This document shows, one piece after another, positions 37,010 to 51,207 of a stretch of DNA of 64,000 nucleotides. Position numbers and translations under genes: made by a program. The first letter of the stretch is position 1. Every line of letters begins with the position of its first letter. Source of the stretch: Scylla paramamosain. Lineage: Eukaryota; Arthropoda; Malacostraca; Decapoda; Portunidae. The DNA lies in NCBI RefSeq assembly GCF_035594125.1, contig NC_087158.1, positions 4,475,001-4,539,000 of the forward strand, in the 5' to 3' direction. The notes below the pieces were generated by a model, which saw only the letters and a program-made list of their open reading frames with translations, made no database searches and had not been told where the DNA came from.

Positions 37010-37970
37010 TAACTTTATAAATTCTTGTAGCCTTTTGTTCATAATTTATTCCAATATTTTAGAGAAAACACTGAATATGGAAACTGGTCAATAATTATTC
37101 ATCAGTGTACAGTCACCTCCTTTATATATATGGGAATAACCTTACCAGTTTTTATTTCCTGAGGAAATACACCTTGTAAAAAAGACTGGTTTATGTGTCA
37201 GAGCCTTTAAGAAAACTAGATATGTCCTCTTAATGATATCAGCTGTTATGTTATATCCTGGGCTCTTTCTCTCTTAGCATTTGTATTATGTTAGTGACCT
37301 CATGGTTGTCCATATGGTGCTAAAAAATTGAGTTGCGGTTTGGTGCTGGTAAATCAATAGTATGGACAGTATTATCCTAATTTACAGTATTACAGATTTC
37401 AAGAAATTTCTTTATCCTAGACTCATTAAAAATCTTCTCTGTTGTAGTCTTGTTTTTTTTTTTTTCACTATAGGTTTTCTCAATACAAAATATAGGAAGG
37501 TGATCTGAGATATGTGTACAACACACTATTAACAAAACTGTTACTGTGAGCATTATTACAAAATATATTGTCAATAAGTGTGGCTGAAGTACTAGTAATT
37601 CTTGTTGATTTATTAATTAATGGTAAAAAGGAGTAGCTTACCAAAGTATTTATGAGGTTTGACATTGGTTGATGTCTTTTATTTCTAAGCAAATCTAAGT
37701 TAAAGTCTCCCATAATATATTTCTCCTTTCGTTCCTTATTCACAATATTTAAAATTTCATTTATGGACTCAAGAAAGGGATCAATTGATGCATCAGAAGG
37801 TTTATAGACAACTCCAATTATTGTTTTTTTTGCCTTGCAGTTCTGAACTGCTTAGTTCTATAAATGATGATTCGACATTATTATTATTGATTGTTAAGTC
37901 ATTTCTATTATTAAACACTATATCTGATTTGTATATGAGGTAGATTTTTAATGGGTTGCCAGCAAGAAAT
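37010..37970 (-). pseudogene. LINE-E: endonuclease and RT start fragment
   Basis: The minus strand shows an endonuclease C-terminal half: TIIGVVYKPSDASIDPF, YIMGDFNLDLLRNKRH (catalytic GDFN), TRITSTSATLIDNIFCN and the SDHLPIF motif. A degraded linker follows, and then the RT opening around KVIPIYIK ... PYSVFSL at 37,060-37,150. Frames are broken by small indels. The remaining RT is missing. It differs from LINE-A, -B and -C in sequence. Confidence 0.75.
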
Positions 37971-38474
37971 AAGGATTTATAATATATGAAATGTGTGTTT
38001 TATGATCATTATGGTGAATGACACTTCTTGATCTGCTGTGAGCGGCTAGGGCAGCCAATCACCAAGCAAATGGTGTACTGATATCGTGACCAACCATGGA
38101 GTAAGGATGCAGAGCCCCATTGCATGGGAACTTTGTATTTTTAGGTGTGCCATAGCTGTGATTTTGTGTGTGATAATGGTATTTGGGCATATTATTAAGT
38201 ATGATAGTGATGAAATGCTGTAGCTGAAGTTGCAGGAGCAGAGGTGCACAAGATTTAGTCAAGTAAAACATATCTTCCTTCTCAAGAATTATCACCTTAC
38301 ATTTTCTTGCATGCTCCTTGATCCACCAATTTGAAGTTCTCTTTTACTCTCTGCAAAGAGAACAGTATCATATGCAAACAGATGAGTTATCACAGCCCAC
38401 CGTCTCTATATATTGTTTTGTATTTACTTTGATGTTAGTGATGAAAGTAATGCATATTGTTTGTATATTTACAG

Positions 38475-38822
38475 CTTGTGAGGAAGGGGATGAGGTGGCT
38501 GGAGGAGAGGAAGAAGAGGAAGCGGAGGGAGAGGAAGAGCTTCAGGAAGAAGTAGCAGAACCACAAGCAGAAGTAGAGGAAGAGCATGATGTACCTGTTG
38601 CTGCCAAGGAACCAGAACCACAACAGGAACCTGAGGTGGCCAAGAGGAAGTCTGAGTCTCCTGTTAAGAAAACAGCATCACCTCAGAAGGAGTCAGAGCC
38701 TTCACCTAAGAGACCTGAGCCAGAACCTTCAAGAAAGGAACCAGAACCAGTACCGGAGGTCAAGACCGAACCTGAAGACTCAGCCAAATTGGGCTACGAA
38801 GATGCTCCGATGGAAGAATTGG
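38475..38822 (+). CDS. hnRNP U-like protein, coding exon 2 (acidic/proline region)
   Basis: Bounded by TTTACAG|CT and G|GTGAGT, phase 1 at both ends, and in frame with exon 1. It encodes a highly acidic segment (CEEGDEVAGGEEEEEAEGEE), then a Lys/Ser/Pro/Glu stretch (KRKSESPVKKTASPQKESEP) and PEVKTEPEDSAKLGYED. Acidic linkers between SAP and SPRY domains are normal in hnRNP U proteins. VKTE is a SUMO-acceptor-type motif, and the basic KRKSESPVKK could act as a nuclear signal. There is no folded domain here. The reading frame would be stopped soon after the donor without splicing. Confidence 0.85.
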
Positions 38823-39696
38823 GTGAGTTTTTTTGCATATTCACTCTTTTCTATTTACTTTGGTTACTGTAAAATATAGTGAAAGCAATGGTTGATAAAG
38901 TAGAGAGAGGGAACATTTACAAAATTTGAAATGTGGATCTAATTTCTCAAAATTTTATCCAAGGAACTATATTAGCATTACTGGGAGTCCTTGGTAAATT
39001 TATGGTAGTCTTGAGCAATGCCATTTTGTGGTTATGGGCATTCTCCTTTGAATTTTTTTTCTTCAGTGCTACACTTACACTGCTCTCTAATACACTCATG
39101 TATTACTTTTTGTGCTACATCATACATGTTACACCAAACACAATCTTTTACATATTAAATAAAGAAAGCAAACAAAAGATAATTATGTATTCCATTTTGA
39201 TAAAAAAAATAGAAAATACAAAGAACTTGTCAGTGAGCATGCTGGAGGAATACACTGTCATGTGGCGATGGACTGAGGAAGGAAGCATCAGTCAGTCTCA
39301 TTTGTGTGCCATGTTAGATTAGTCCTTGTTCTCTAACTTGTGTTCCTTTTTTTGCCCTTCATTACAATTCTGAGGCATGAGGCTGACTCTTCATCTTCAG
39401 GTGGCAGTGCATTGAATAAACAGAAAGCACTCTCAGTGGAAGTTGGATAAGACTTAGTGAAATGGTTGCAGAAAGGAGAAAGGCTGATAACACTGGCCGG
39501 TTGCTTGGCTTGAGCCATTGGACTGTAACTACAATGGGGAGTTTGCGGAACTATACCGCTAGATGTCGTTGCTGCTCATCTAACTGTAGGAAAGAGAGCT
39601 AAAATATTGTTGTAGTAAATCCCAGGTGTGTAAAGATGCATAGAACATTGATCATCATGATACTATTGAAATGATGTATCGACTTTTCAGTATCCG

Positions 39697-42020
39697 TTTT
39701 TTTTTTTTTTTTTTTTTTTTTTATGTAGGAAGGACACTGGCCAAGGGCAACAAAAATCTGATAAAAAAAATGCCCACTGAAATGCCAGTCCCATAAAAGG
39801 GTCAAAGCAGTGGTCAAAAATTGATGGATAAGTGTCTTAAAACCTCCCTCTTGAAGGAATTCAAGTCATAGGAAGGTGGAAATACAGAAGCAGGCAGGGA
39901 GTTCCAGAGTTTACCAGAGAAAGGGATGAATGATTGAGAATACTGGTTAACTCTTGCGTTAGAGAGGTGGACAGAATAGGGGTGAGAGAAAGAAGAAAGT
40001 CTTGTGCAGCGAGGCCGCGGAAGGAGGGGAGGCATGCAGTTAGCAAGATCAGAAGAGCAGTTCACATGAAAATAGCAGTAGAAGACAGCTAGATATGCAA
40101 CATTGCAGCGGTGAGAGAGAGGCTGAAGACAGTCAGTTAGAGGACAGGAGTTGATGAGACAAAAAGCTTTTGATTCCACCCTGTCTAGAAGAGCAGTATG
40201 AGTGGAACACTCCCAGACATGTAAAGCATACTCCATTCATGGATGGATAAGGCCCTTGTACAGAGTTAGCAGCTGGGGGGGGTGAGAAAAACTGGCAGAG
40301 ACGTCTCAGAACACCTAACTTCATAGAAGCTGTTTTAGCTAGAGATGAGATGTGAAGTTTCCAGTTCAGATCATAAGTAAAGGACAGACCGAGGATGTTC
40401 AGTGTAGAAGAGGGAGACAGTTGAGTGTCATTGAAGAAGAGGGGATAGTTGTCTGGAAGGTTGTGTCGAGTTGACAGATGGAGGAATTGAGTTTTTGAGG
40501 CATTGAACAATACCAAGTTTGCTCTGAAAGGTTTTGACATTTTCTGTTAATGAAGGAGTTTTTGGCAAGTTGGAGAACAGACTTGGCATGGTTCTGGGCA
40601 GAAATATAAAGTGCATGAGATTCTGGTGATGGAAGGCTTAAGTACCTTTTGTGGGCCACCTCTCTATCATGTATAGCACGAGAACAAGCTGTGTTAAACC
40701 AAGGTTTAGAAGGTTTAGGACGAGAAAAAGAGTGAGGAATGTATGCCTCCATGCCAGACACTATCACCTCTGTTTTGCGCTCAGCACACAAAGACGGGTC
40801 TCTGACATGGAAGCAGTAGTCATTCCAAGGAAAATCAGCAAAATACCTCCTCAGGTCCCCCCAACTAGCAGAGGCAAAACGCCAGAGGCACCTTCGCTTA
40901 GGGGGATCCTGAGGAGGGATTGGAGTGATAGTACAAGATAAAGATATGAGATTGTGATCGGAGGAGCCCAACGGAGAAGAAAGGGTGACAGCATAAGCAG
41001 AAGGATTAGAGGTCAGGAAAAGGTCAAGAATGTTGGGCGTATCTCCAAGACGGTCAGGAATACGAGTAGGGTGTTGCACCAATTGCTCTAGGTCATGGAG
41101 GATAGCAAAGTTGTAGGCTAGTTCACCAGGATGGTCAGTGAAGGGAGAGGAAAGCCAAAGCTGGTGGTGAACATTGAAGTCTCCAAGAATGGAACATTGA
41201 AGTCTCCAAGAATGGAGATCTCTGCAAAAGGGAAGAGGGTCAGAATGTGCTCCACTTTGGAAGTTAAGTAGTCAGAGGATTTCTTATAATCAGAGGAGTT
41301 AGGCGAGAGGTATACAGCACAGATAAATTTAGTATGAGAGTGACTCTGTAGTCGTAGCCAGATGGTGGAAAACTCGGAAGATTCAAGAGCGTGGGCACGA
41401 GAGCAGGTTAAGTCATTGCGCACATAAACACAGCATCCAGCTTTGCATCGAAAATGAGGATAGAGAAAGTAGGAGGGAACAGAAAAAGGGCTACTGTCAG
41501 TTCCCTCAGACACCTGAGTTTCAGTGAGGAAAAGAAGATGAGGTTTAGAAGAGGAGAGGTGGTGTTCTACATATTGAAAATTAGATCTTAGACCGCGAAT
41601 GTTGCAGAAGTTAATGAAGAAAAAGTTTAGGGGGGTGTCAAGACACTTAGGGTCGTCGACAGAAAGGCAATCCGACCTGGGGACATTTATGGTCCCCTCC
41701 CCAGATGGGGACTCCGAGGCTGGTGTAGGAGTCGCCATGATGATTTTAAAATTTTTGAGTGAATGGTGTGTGTGTTATTAGATGCTTGTAGTTTTGTGTG
41801 GAGGAAGAGAGTTGTCTTTAGAGGGCAGGCTGTGACTGCCCCCTTGTGTTGTGAGACACAAAGGGAAACGTTCAGTGAGGTCACAGCTGGGTTTAATGAT
41901 AAGTTCACAGCACCCCCTGAACAGTGCTTTAGACCTCACTGGGAGTAATTATCATTTCGGCAGGTGTCTACTGCCTCCTCCTGTTACGCTTAGGGCGTAG
42001 TGGAGATGGGCACCGCAGCA
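39697..42020 (-). mobile_element. LINE-A copy 2, near full length with internal RT deletion
   Basis: On the minus strand it runs from a 5' UTR (about 42,020 to 41,740), through the ORF start MATPTPASESPSGEG and the endonuclease ([39 protein letters not shown]), to the linker and the C-terminal region ([55 protein letters not shown]). It ends in a poly(A) tail, seen as 26 T at 39,697-39,722. The linker is fused directly to the post-catalytic RT region at about 40,520, removing about 1,051 bases that include both RT Asp motifs. A small duplication (GAACATTGAAGTCTCCAAGA) at 41,168-41,215 breaks the endonuclease frame. Confidence 0.9.
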
Positions 42021-43122
42021 ACATTCAACTTCTTATCCAACAATGTGTTTCTTAAGTTCAACCAGCGTGGCTGAGTCATGTGTTTGTTTTGGTTAGAGAT
42101 ACAGCATTACTATCGCCAGGACATTTAAGTTGCCAATTTTTTTATTAAAATTGCCATTTCCATAAACTAGGAAGGAGATCTATGTAATTTGGACTTTTGA
42201 CTGTCACAGACATGTTGCCTTTATGTTTACTGTCGTCTAGATTAAGACATTTCCAATCAAGAGTGTATTCATTTGGAAATCTTAAGATGACCAAATAAAT
42301 CTAAATGCCGATTCACTAGAAAATCAACTTATATACATTTGTGCATGAAAAGAGTTTGATTTTAATTGTTACTACTTAGAAGGGATTATGTAGAAAATAT
42401 ATTATATAAGTCCATTGCATCATGTAAATAGAATAACATTGTAAGTATATCTGATATTGCTTGTATGTGAGAGAAGAGTTTGTGTCTGTGCTGTCACCTG
42501 GTGACAACCACTAGTTCTGAAAACTCCCCATTATCAAAGATAAAGATTGCATCATTGAATATGTGAAAGGCTCTGCTCCTTGAAAATCAACTGTGATAAC
42601 CAAGCAGTGTAATGGTATGATTATTGGTATGGAGTGGTTAATATTACTTTGGTTACAAGACCAGTATAAATAGTGTATTCCGGTGAGCCTTCTGTTAATT
42701 CAGAAGGCTTAAAAGTTTGTGTGAAGCCTTGAAAAGTGGAAAGGAAGAAGGGAATGAAAGTGAAGAGTTTTCAGCCACTAATTTGTGGTTTATGCAGCTT
42801 AAAGGCCATATTATTAAATTCCCTCCTCCCTTTTCCCATCTGCTTCCCCTTCCCTTTGCCATTTGTGATATTATTAATCTCAACCATCCCCGTGGGTGTG
42901 GTTAAAACTGGCTACAGGGACGGTGTGGGGTAGAAAAGTGTTGGCTGGATGAGAGACAAAACACCTTTGCCTTGCCTTTGTATATTTTTGGAAACACGCT
43001 TACTGATTTGTTTTTTTATAGAAGGTAATGTGTTTACAGAGATAGGAAAAAAAACAATGATGTAACATTTCAGATTTTGCTTAAATTGATGTGTTTGTAA
43101 TGTTTCTGGAGATATTGGTGCA

Positions 43123-43144
43123 TTACACACACACACACACACAC
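43123..43144. repeat. (CA)n tract
   Basis: About 20 bases of CA lie directly before the apparent 5' end of LINE-B. Confidence 0.9.
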
Positions 43145-45727
43145 CCGAGCAGCCAAGCTGGAAGGATCCATGGTAGCAGCTCTATGATCACCAAGATAAG
43201 CCAGTTGTGGTATAGGGAGTTTGGAGCAGTACTGTTTCTGTCTCTGTAATGAAATAGGAAAAAGGAAGATGTGATTCTAAAAGTAGAGTTGAAAGAAAAT
43301 TAGAAGGGGAAAATGGAACTGAACTGAAGTGGTTTGTTTATGCTGAGCGATGAGTTGGCAGCGGGGGAAAACAACTTCTCGGGGTTTTCTGCTGGTGACA
43401 GTGAGATTAGCACAAAACTATGGCACAGAAGAGTGTTGGCCCTGGAAAGTGACGTGGAAAAACTTATGGAGAGATTCAGAGCTATGGAAGAGAGCCAGAT
43501 AAGCCATATTAAAGAACTGAAGGGATTGAGAGCCAAGAACATAGGGCTTAGAAATCAGTACATTGCTCTGGAGATAGAGATTAAGGAGTGCAGTAAGAAA
43601 GTGGAAGGAAGGGCCATTAAGTGAAAGGCAAGATGCATGGAAAAAGCTCCAAGAAGGAGATAAGGTAAAGTTTGAGAGGAAAGTTAAGTTGGAGAAACAA
43701 ATGAGTGAGCAAGAGATCATACAAGGAGAGGCAGTAAACTTTGAGAAAATAATAGAGCAATGAAATATGGCCAAAATAATGCAAAAGGTGATTAATGTTA
43801 TCAAGACAAATGAGTCTCTTATAAGAGAGACAGTTGACAAAAAGAAATGTATAATTGTCTTTGGGGTTAAGGAAATTAAGTAAATCAACAAAGCAGTAAG
43901 AGAGAAAGAACTGAAAGAGATAGTAAACAAAGTTTTGGGAAAGGTACAAGAGGAGGGAAGATGTCTGGTTGATGAAGTGGAAGAATACCACACAGTTGGG
44001 AAATTTGCAGGTGAAGGGCACAGACCCATAAGAATAATATTTAAATCACAGAAGGAAGCTGAGAAGGCTCTGACAGGGGCCTGGAGATTAGCAAAAGATG
44101 AAGTAAAAAACATATGGCTGAGAAGAGACTTAAATGAAAAGGAAAGAAAAGAGCTAATTAAAATGAGGGAGGAAGTAAAGGCAAAAAACGGAAGAGCAGG
44201 AGATATTCTATTGGTGGGTGTTGGACATGAAAGTGAGGAAGTGGTAACTGAACAGGAGGGAGAACAGGGAAACAAGCTAAGGAGAAAAAAGGGCATTTTG
44301 AAGGTAGCTTACACTAACATTAATGGACTCATCTCGGGATTAAGGGAATTAAATGTTTATTTAAATGAGAAAAGTCCAGATATAATGGGCCTCACAGAAA
44401 TAAAATTATATGATGGGTTAGAGGTAAAGAACATTGGGCAAAATCAATACAATTTATAGAAAAGAAGAACATATAAGAAAGGAGGAGGAGTGATGTTTCT
44501 AGTTAAGAAAAGCTTAAAGGTGGTTGAAATAGAATATGGCAACAGATTAGCTGAGGCAATAAAAATTGGAGTGGAAAATACATAAGGCAAAAAGAGGTAA
44601 TACAGTGATGTATGTACCACCAAAAACCAATGTCTGGTCAAATGAAGAATATGAAATAATGATAAAAGACACAGTGAGCTGGACAGAGAAAGTGCTAAGT
44701 GGTGATAAATTGATCATGATGGGAGACTTTAACTGTAAGGAGGTGTGCTGGGAACAGTGGTACATGGAGGGAACAGAATCATCTTGGGGTAATAAGTTAT
44801 TACAACTGGCAATGGATAATATATTAACTCAATGGATAAAAGGTGATACAAGATTTGGAAAAGATGGAGAAACATCAAGACGATCTGTTATTTAGTAAGG
44901 AACCAAAAGGAATTGAGAATGTTCACACAGAGTGTCTATTAACCAAACATGACCATGCTACAATAGAATTCAATGTAAATGAAGAAATAGAGAATCAAAG
45001 GAATGAACAACACTATGCTGGGAGATTAAATTACTGTAAGGCAGACTTTGATAACATGGATTTTTTCAAGAGGAGAGATGGGATAGATTCCATAAGGCTA
45101 CAGGGGTCCAAGAGAAGTGGGATGAACTTCTTAAAATATATAAAGGTAAAAGAAAGTTTGTGCCTAAAAAGCAGACAGTAATAGCTGGTAAAAAAGAGTG
45201 GTTTAATAAAAGATGCGAAGCAGCAAGAAGGATGAAAGAGGATACGTGGAAAAAATGGAGGAGAAGTAAAAGAATTAACTTGTGGAATAATTACAAACAA
45301 GTAAGGAATGATTATGTGAAGATCCTGAGGGATGAACAAAGACAGTTTGAAAAAGATATAATTGACAGGTATAAACATGAGCCCAAACTTTTCTATAGAT
45401 ATGTGAATGGTAAACTGAAAAGCAAAGTGAGTATAGGAAAGCTAATGATAGATGGAGTGGTTTATGAAGACACGAAAGAGATGGCAGAAATGATGAATAA
45501 GAGCTTCAAGGAAGTTTTTACAAAGGAAAAGGAATTTATAAGGCCATTGCGCACACCTGAAAATGGAAAAATAGAGGAATTTCAAGTAACAAAAGAAGAA
45601 GTTGATGAAATCATCAAAACGTTAGGAGTGAGAAAGGTCACAGGACCAGATGGAGTGTCAGGATGGGTAATAAAAGAATGCAGTAACCAGCTTAGTGATA
45701 AATTACATACCATCATATGTACCTCTA
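43145..45727 (+). mobile_element. LINE-B (CR1-like), 5' portion
   Basis: The plus strand holds an ORF1-like region fused to an endonuclease, a linker and the start of RT, broken by several frame changes. It stops at the outer Harbinger element and resumes at about 54,017 within the same RT region (before: DKLHTII; after: DWKRANI-type sequence). The endonuclease carries YTNINGLISGLRELNVYL, MMGDFNCKEVCWE and TKHDHATIEF. The RT opening has KVTGPDGVSGWVIKE. Confidence 0.8.
43334..44459 (+). pseudogene. LINE-B ORF1-like segment running into the endonuclease
   Basis: The first frame (43,334-43,624) is a charged helical segment (ALESDVEKLMERFRAMEESQ), a probable coiled coil. After a stop and a frame change, the second frame (43,935-44,459) reads RPIRIIFKSQKEAEKALTGA and RRDLNEKERKELIKMREEV, an RRM-like nucleic-acid-binding module as in LINE ORF1 proteins. 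It then continues without a stop into the endonuclease start LKVAYTNINGLISGL. ORF1-like and endonuclease parts therefore share one frame here, which suggests a single polyprotein in the parent element. Confidence 0.65.
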
Positions 45728-45750
45728 GGCCGATTTATACACATCAGTGA
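44566..45750 (+). pseudogene. LINE-B endonuclease, linker and RT start
   Basis: Three overlapping frames carry one domain string. The endonuclease part is 44,566-44,895 (YVPPKTNVWSNEEYEIM, GDKLIMMGDFNC) with its SDH-like end HDHATIEFNVNEEIE at about 44,950. The helical linker is 45,160-45,600 (WFNKRCEAARRMKEDTWKK, DRYKHEPKLFYRYVNGKLK). The RT finger motif is VRKVTGPDGVSGWVI. The frame changes are small indels. The last codons (CTSRPIYTHQ) already run into the Harbinger terminus. Confidence 0.8.
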
Positions 45751-46097
45751 CGTATCGGTGCCATGTCCGCTCAGTGCTTCGGTGTCAGTGAAAAAAAATA
45801 TCGTTGCTTTGAATTCAACTGAAGCATTTATACACATCTGGAGCAGTACAGTGTTTTAACTCTCAGTGACCGTTATGTCTCCGTTCCGTGAAGCTGAGTA
45901 TCATCGCCACCGATATAATCATATCACACCGCACCACACCTCATACCACATCACACCACACCTCACCTCACATTGCATTTTTCTTTTTTATTGATGTATT
46001 TAATATATACTTAATTTTGTAGTCACACTAAATGTCAGGTTTATTTTTGCTGGGTTTTTTTTTTATATTTCTCTGCCTTTCATTTTCAAATCTACAG

Positions 46098-46830
46098 TCA
46101 TGAAAACTGCCATGGTACAGATCCAGCCTCTGAATTAAAGTAATCTTTGTACAGCTCTCTTACAGTTAATGCATCTCTTGTTGCATTTCCACCCTGCAAA
46201 GGCAGATTTTCAAGTCTTGCTTCTGCTGTTTTAGGCACGGTTGCATTTACCTCATATGGGCGTGTTTTTACATCATATTTTCTAATGACATTATGCAGAA
46301 CACAGATTGCAAGTATCATGTGATCAACATTTTCTGGTTTTGTTTGAATTCTTCGGTTACATATTCTAAACATCGGTTACATATTGCCAAACGTATTTTC
46401 AACAACTCTTCTGACACAAGACAGTCTATAATTAAAGACATGCTTAGAATTATCCAAATCTTGCCCAGGATGTGGTCACATCAAATAAGTTTTTAGAGGG
46501 ATGGCTTCATCACCCACCATTACGTACAGAACCTTAGTATTTGTGCCTGGCAATGTAGCATTGCCTGGTACTGATAATGTGCCTCGCTGTAGTGCTTTGC
46601 TTACCAGAATTTGCAAAAATTCCACCATCACTGCTTTTTCCATATGCACCAACATAAATTGTGATGAAATTGTAATGTGCATCAACAAGTGCCAACAAGA
46701 CAATTGAAAATGTCTTCTTATAGTTAAAGTACAGAGAACCACTATTTGGGGAAGCTTGTGAATGGTAAAATATTTGCCGTCCAAAGCTCCCAAGCAGTTA
46801 GGAAAATTCCAAAGTGTTGAAAAGTCATTA
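46098..46830 (-). pseudogene. Harbinger-1 transposase, C-terminal part
   Basis: The minus-strand sequence has NFPNCLGALDGKYFTIHKLP (first catalytic Asp region) and GDEAIPLKTYLM, then ICNRRIQTKPENVDHMILAI and AICVLHNVIRKYD, the usual HARBI1 end. A frame change lies near 46,400-46,480, and the region of the glutamate is damaged. The upstream part continues on the far side of Harbinger-2 at 50,280. Confidence 0.8.
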
Positions 46831-47201
46831 GGCCGAGCGCACATTGAGACGCAGGCAACACAGGCGACACAGCACAGAGCAGGGCAGAAAACTGCATCTC
46901 ACTGGTTTAAACCTAAGCACGCATATTGACACGCAGGACAGCACAGCACAGATGCAGACCTGTGTTGGCCTGCGTGATGCAGTCGTTCGAACGCAGTTTC
47001 CTGTGCCACGTGCGGCGCAGCTTGATAGCAACTCACTCTTTAGTACTCACAATGTCGTCCACGGAGCAACTCATAGAGGCTGTTCGCCATCAAAGACTGC
47101 TGTATGACACTAGTCATCCTGATTATATGAGAGGAACTTATAAGGACGAGTTATGGGCTGACATTGCATTGAGTCTACAATTAAAAGATGGTGAGTATGG
47201 G

Positions 47202-47202
<1 letters not shown>

Positions 47203-47272
<70 letters not shown>
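47203..47272. repeat. (TA)n microsatellite in Harbinger-2
   Basis: About 70 bases of perfect TA begin 12 bases after the MADF exon 1 donor. Confidence 0.97.
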
Positions 47273-47275
<3 letters not shown>

Positions 47276-47496
47276 CAGTGTTATTATGAAAATCACTCTT
47301 GAGATGTACATTTATCGTAATTAGTAATTATCGGGTTTTTTCAATGAAAACTAATATCTGATGCAGATTTTATTACACAACAAAATTTATACAAAAAATA
47401 TTACCATGCCTACTGTCTATGTTCTCACTATGTTTTTTTTTTTTTTGTTCACATCATTAGCATTACCTTTTTCCAGTTATTTCTTCCTCTTGTCTT

Positions 47497-50113
<2,617 letters not shown>

Positions 50114-50183
50114 GATCAACACTACCGCACAGGACGACAGCCTGCTCCTCAATGTGCGCACCACGCCTGTGCTACGCTGTGCT

Positions 50184-50230
50184 GCCCTGCCCTGCCCTGC
50201 CCTGCCCTGCCCTGCCCTGCCCTGCCCTGC
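50184..50230. repeat. (CCCTG)n tract in the Harbinger-2 subterminal region
   Basis: About nine CCCTG units occur just inside the right terminal repeat, where the same CCCTGC words make up part of the inverted repeat. Expansion of a terminal-repeat word is the likely origin. Confidence 0.9.
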
Positions 50231-50279
50231 GTCTGCCCTGCTCTGTGCTGCCCTGCGTCTCAATGTGCACCTTGCCTTA

Positions 50280-50441
50280 GCAATGGATTTCTAGATCTCT
50301 GTTGAAGGTTTTGGTAGTACTTCGCTCATGAGATTTTCTGTTATTATCCTGCAAGTGTCCATGACAATTTTGTACACTGTGCTATGCCCCAAGTGGTAGC
50401 TGAACGAAATTGTCCTTAAGGAATCTCCCGTAGCTAGGTAG
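50280..50441 (-). pseudogene. Harbinger-1 transposase, central part (start of exon 2)
   Basis: After a TTTCAG acceptor at 50,442-50,443 the minus strand reads YLATGDSLRTISFSYHLGHS and VYKIVMDTCRIITENLMSEV, the same block that opens exon 2 of the inner transposase. An in-frame stop occurs just before Harbinger-2 begins. Sequence on the far side (46,830 downward) continues the same domain. Confidence 0.8.
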
Positions 50442-50505
50442 CTGAAAGAAGGAAATTTAACTTATATTAAAACTTTTTTTTGTGGGGTTCATCATGTAAA
50501 AGCAG

Positions 50506-51207
50506 ATGGAACAGTATAAGGGACAATTACAGAAAATCCATGAAGAAGACTTCAACTAAGGATGGGCAAAGTGCAAAGAAAATTAAACTGTATAAATTTT
50601 CGGAGCAATTAAACTTTTTAAAGATATACATGCGCGAGAGGGAAACCTAAGGGAACATCGCAAGTGAGGAACATGAAGGAAACAATCATGATGATGTTGT
50701 AGAACAACAGGAGGACAAAGAAGAGAACATCCTGAAAGATGCAGGGGAACCAACAGTATTGGACAGAGGCCTACATGAAAATTTGCAGACAACCATTGCC
50801 CTCACCAAAGCCTACTTTTGAAGCTAAAGTTAAAATCATCAGCAGGAAAATCAAAGAAGAAAGTGGCACCTCTACAAACAGCTTCTGCAAAATTAATCGA
50901 GTACTTGATCAGTAAACAAGAAAATCAAACTGCTTCCACCTCATCACACCCTGTTGACACATTTCTAGCAGGCATTGCTCCAACTCTGAAAACTTTAACC
51001 CCTTATTATTTGAATGTAGCAAAATCTGAAATATTTGCCACAGTACAGAAATATGAAATGCAAATGCTTATCAGTCAACATTCATTTGAAAGACTACCTG
51101 AGCCTTCAGCTTCTACATCATCAGCCTCAACTCCACATCCCTCACCTCAGCCATTGCAAGAACATACATCAGTAACATATGAAGATCAGCAACAGAAGCT
51201 ATCTGCT
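50506..51207 (+). pseudogene. Harbinger-1 MADF/BESS partner remnant
   Basis: After a GCAG acceptor, the plus strand reads WNSIRDNYRKSMKK, FSEQLNFLKIYMRERE (the second half of a MADF domain), then a stop. In another frame follows a Lys-rich segment and the BESS motif HPVDTFLAGIAPTLKTLTPY. The first MADF exon is not detected at the left end of the element. The 3' end is cut by LINE-A copy 3 at about 51,208. Confidence 0.7.

Larger units (their letters stand above)
31145..38474 (+). other. Intron 1 of hnRNP U-like gene (7.3 kb)
   Basis: GT at 31,145-31,146 and AG at 38,473-38,474 bound it, phase 1. It contains TTAGG-like motifs (32.1-33.5 kb) and two minus-strand LINE fragments (34.1-34.4 and 37.0-37.97 kb). 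The remaining sequence is AT-rich and shows no further recognisable gene. Confidence 0.8.

Noticed and set aside
40500..40540. LINE-A copy 2 deletion as an mRNA-type intron loss
   Set aside because: The missing block, judged from copy 3, has no GT...AG ends. A 2-base microhomology deletion fits better.
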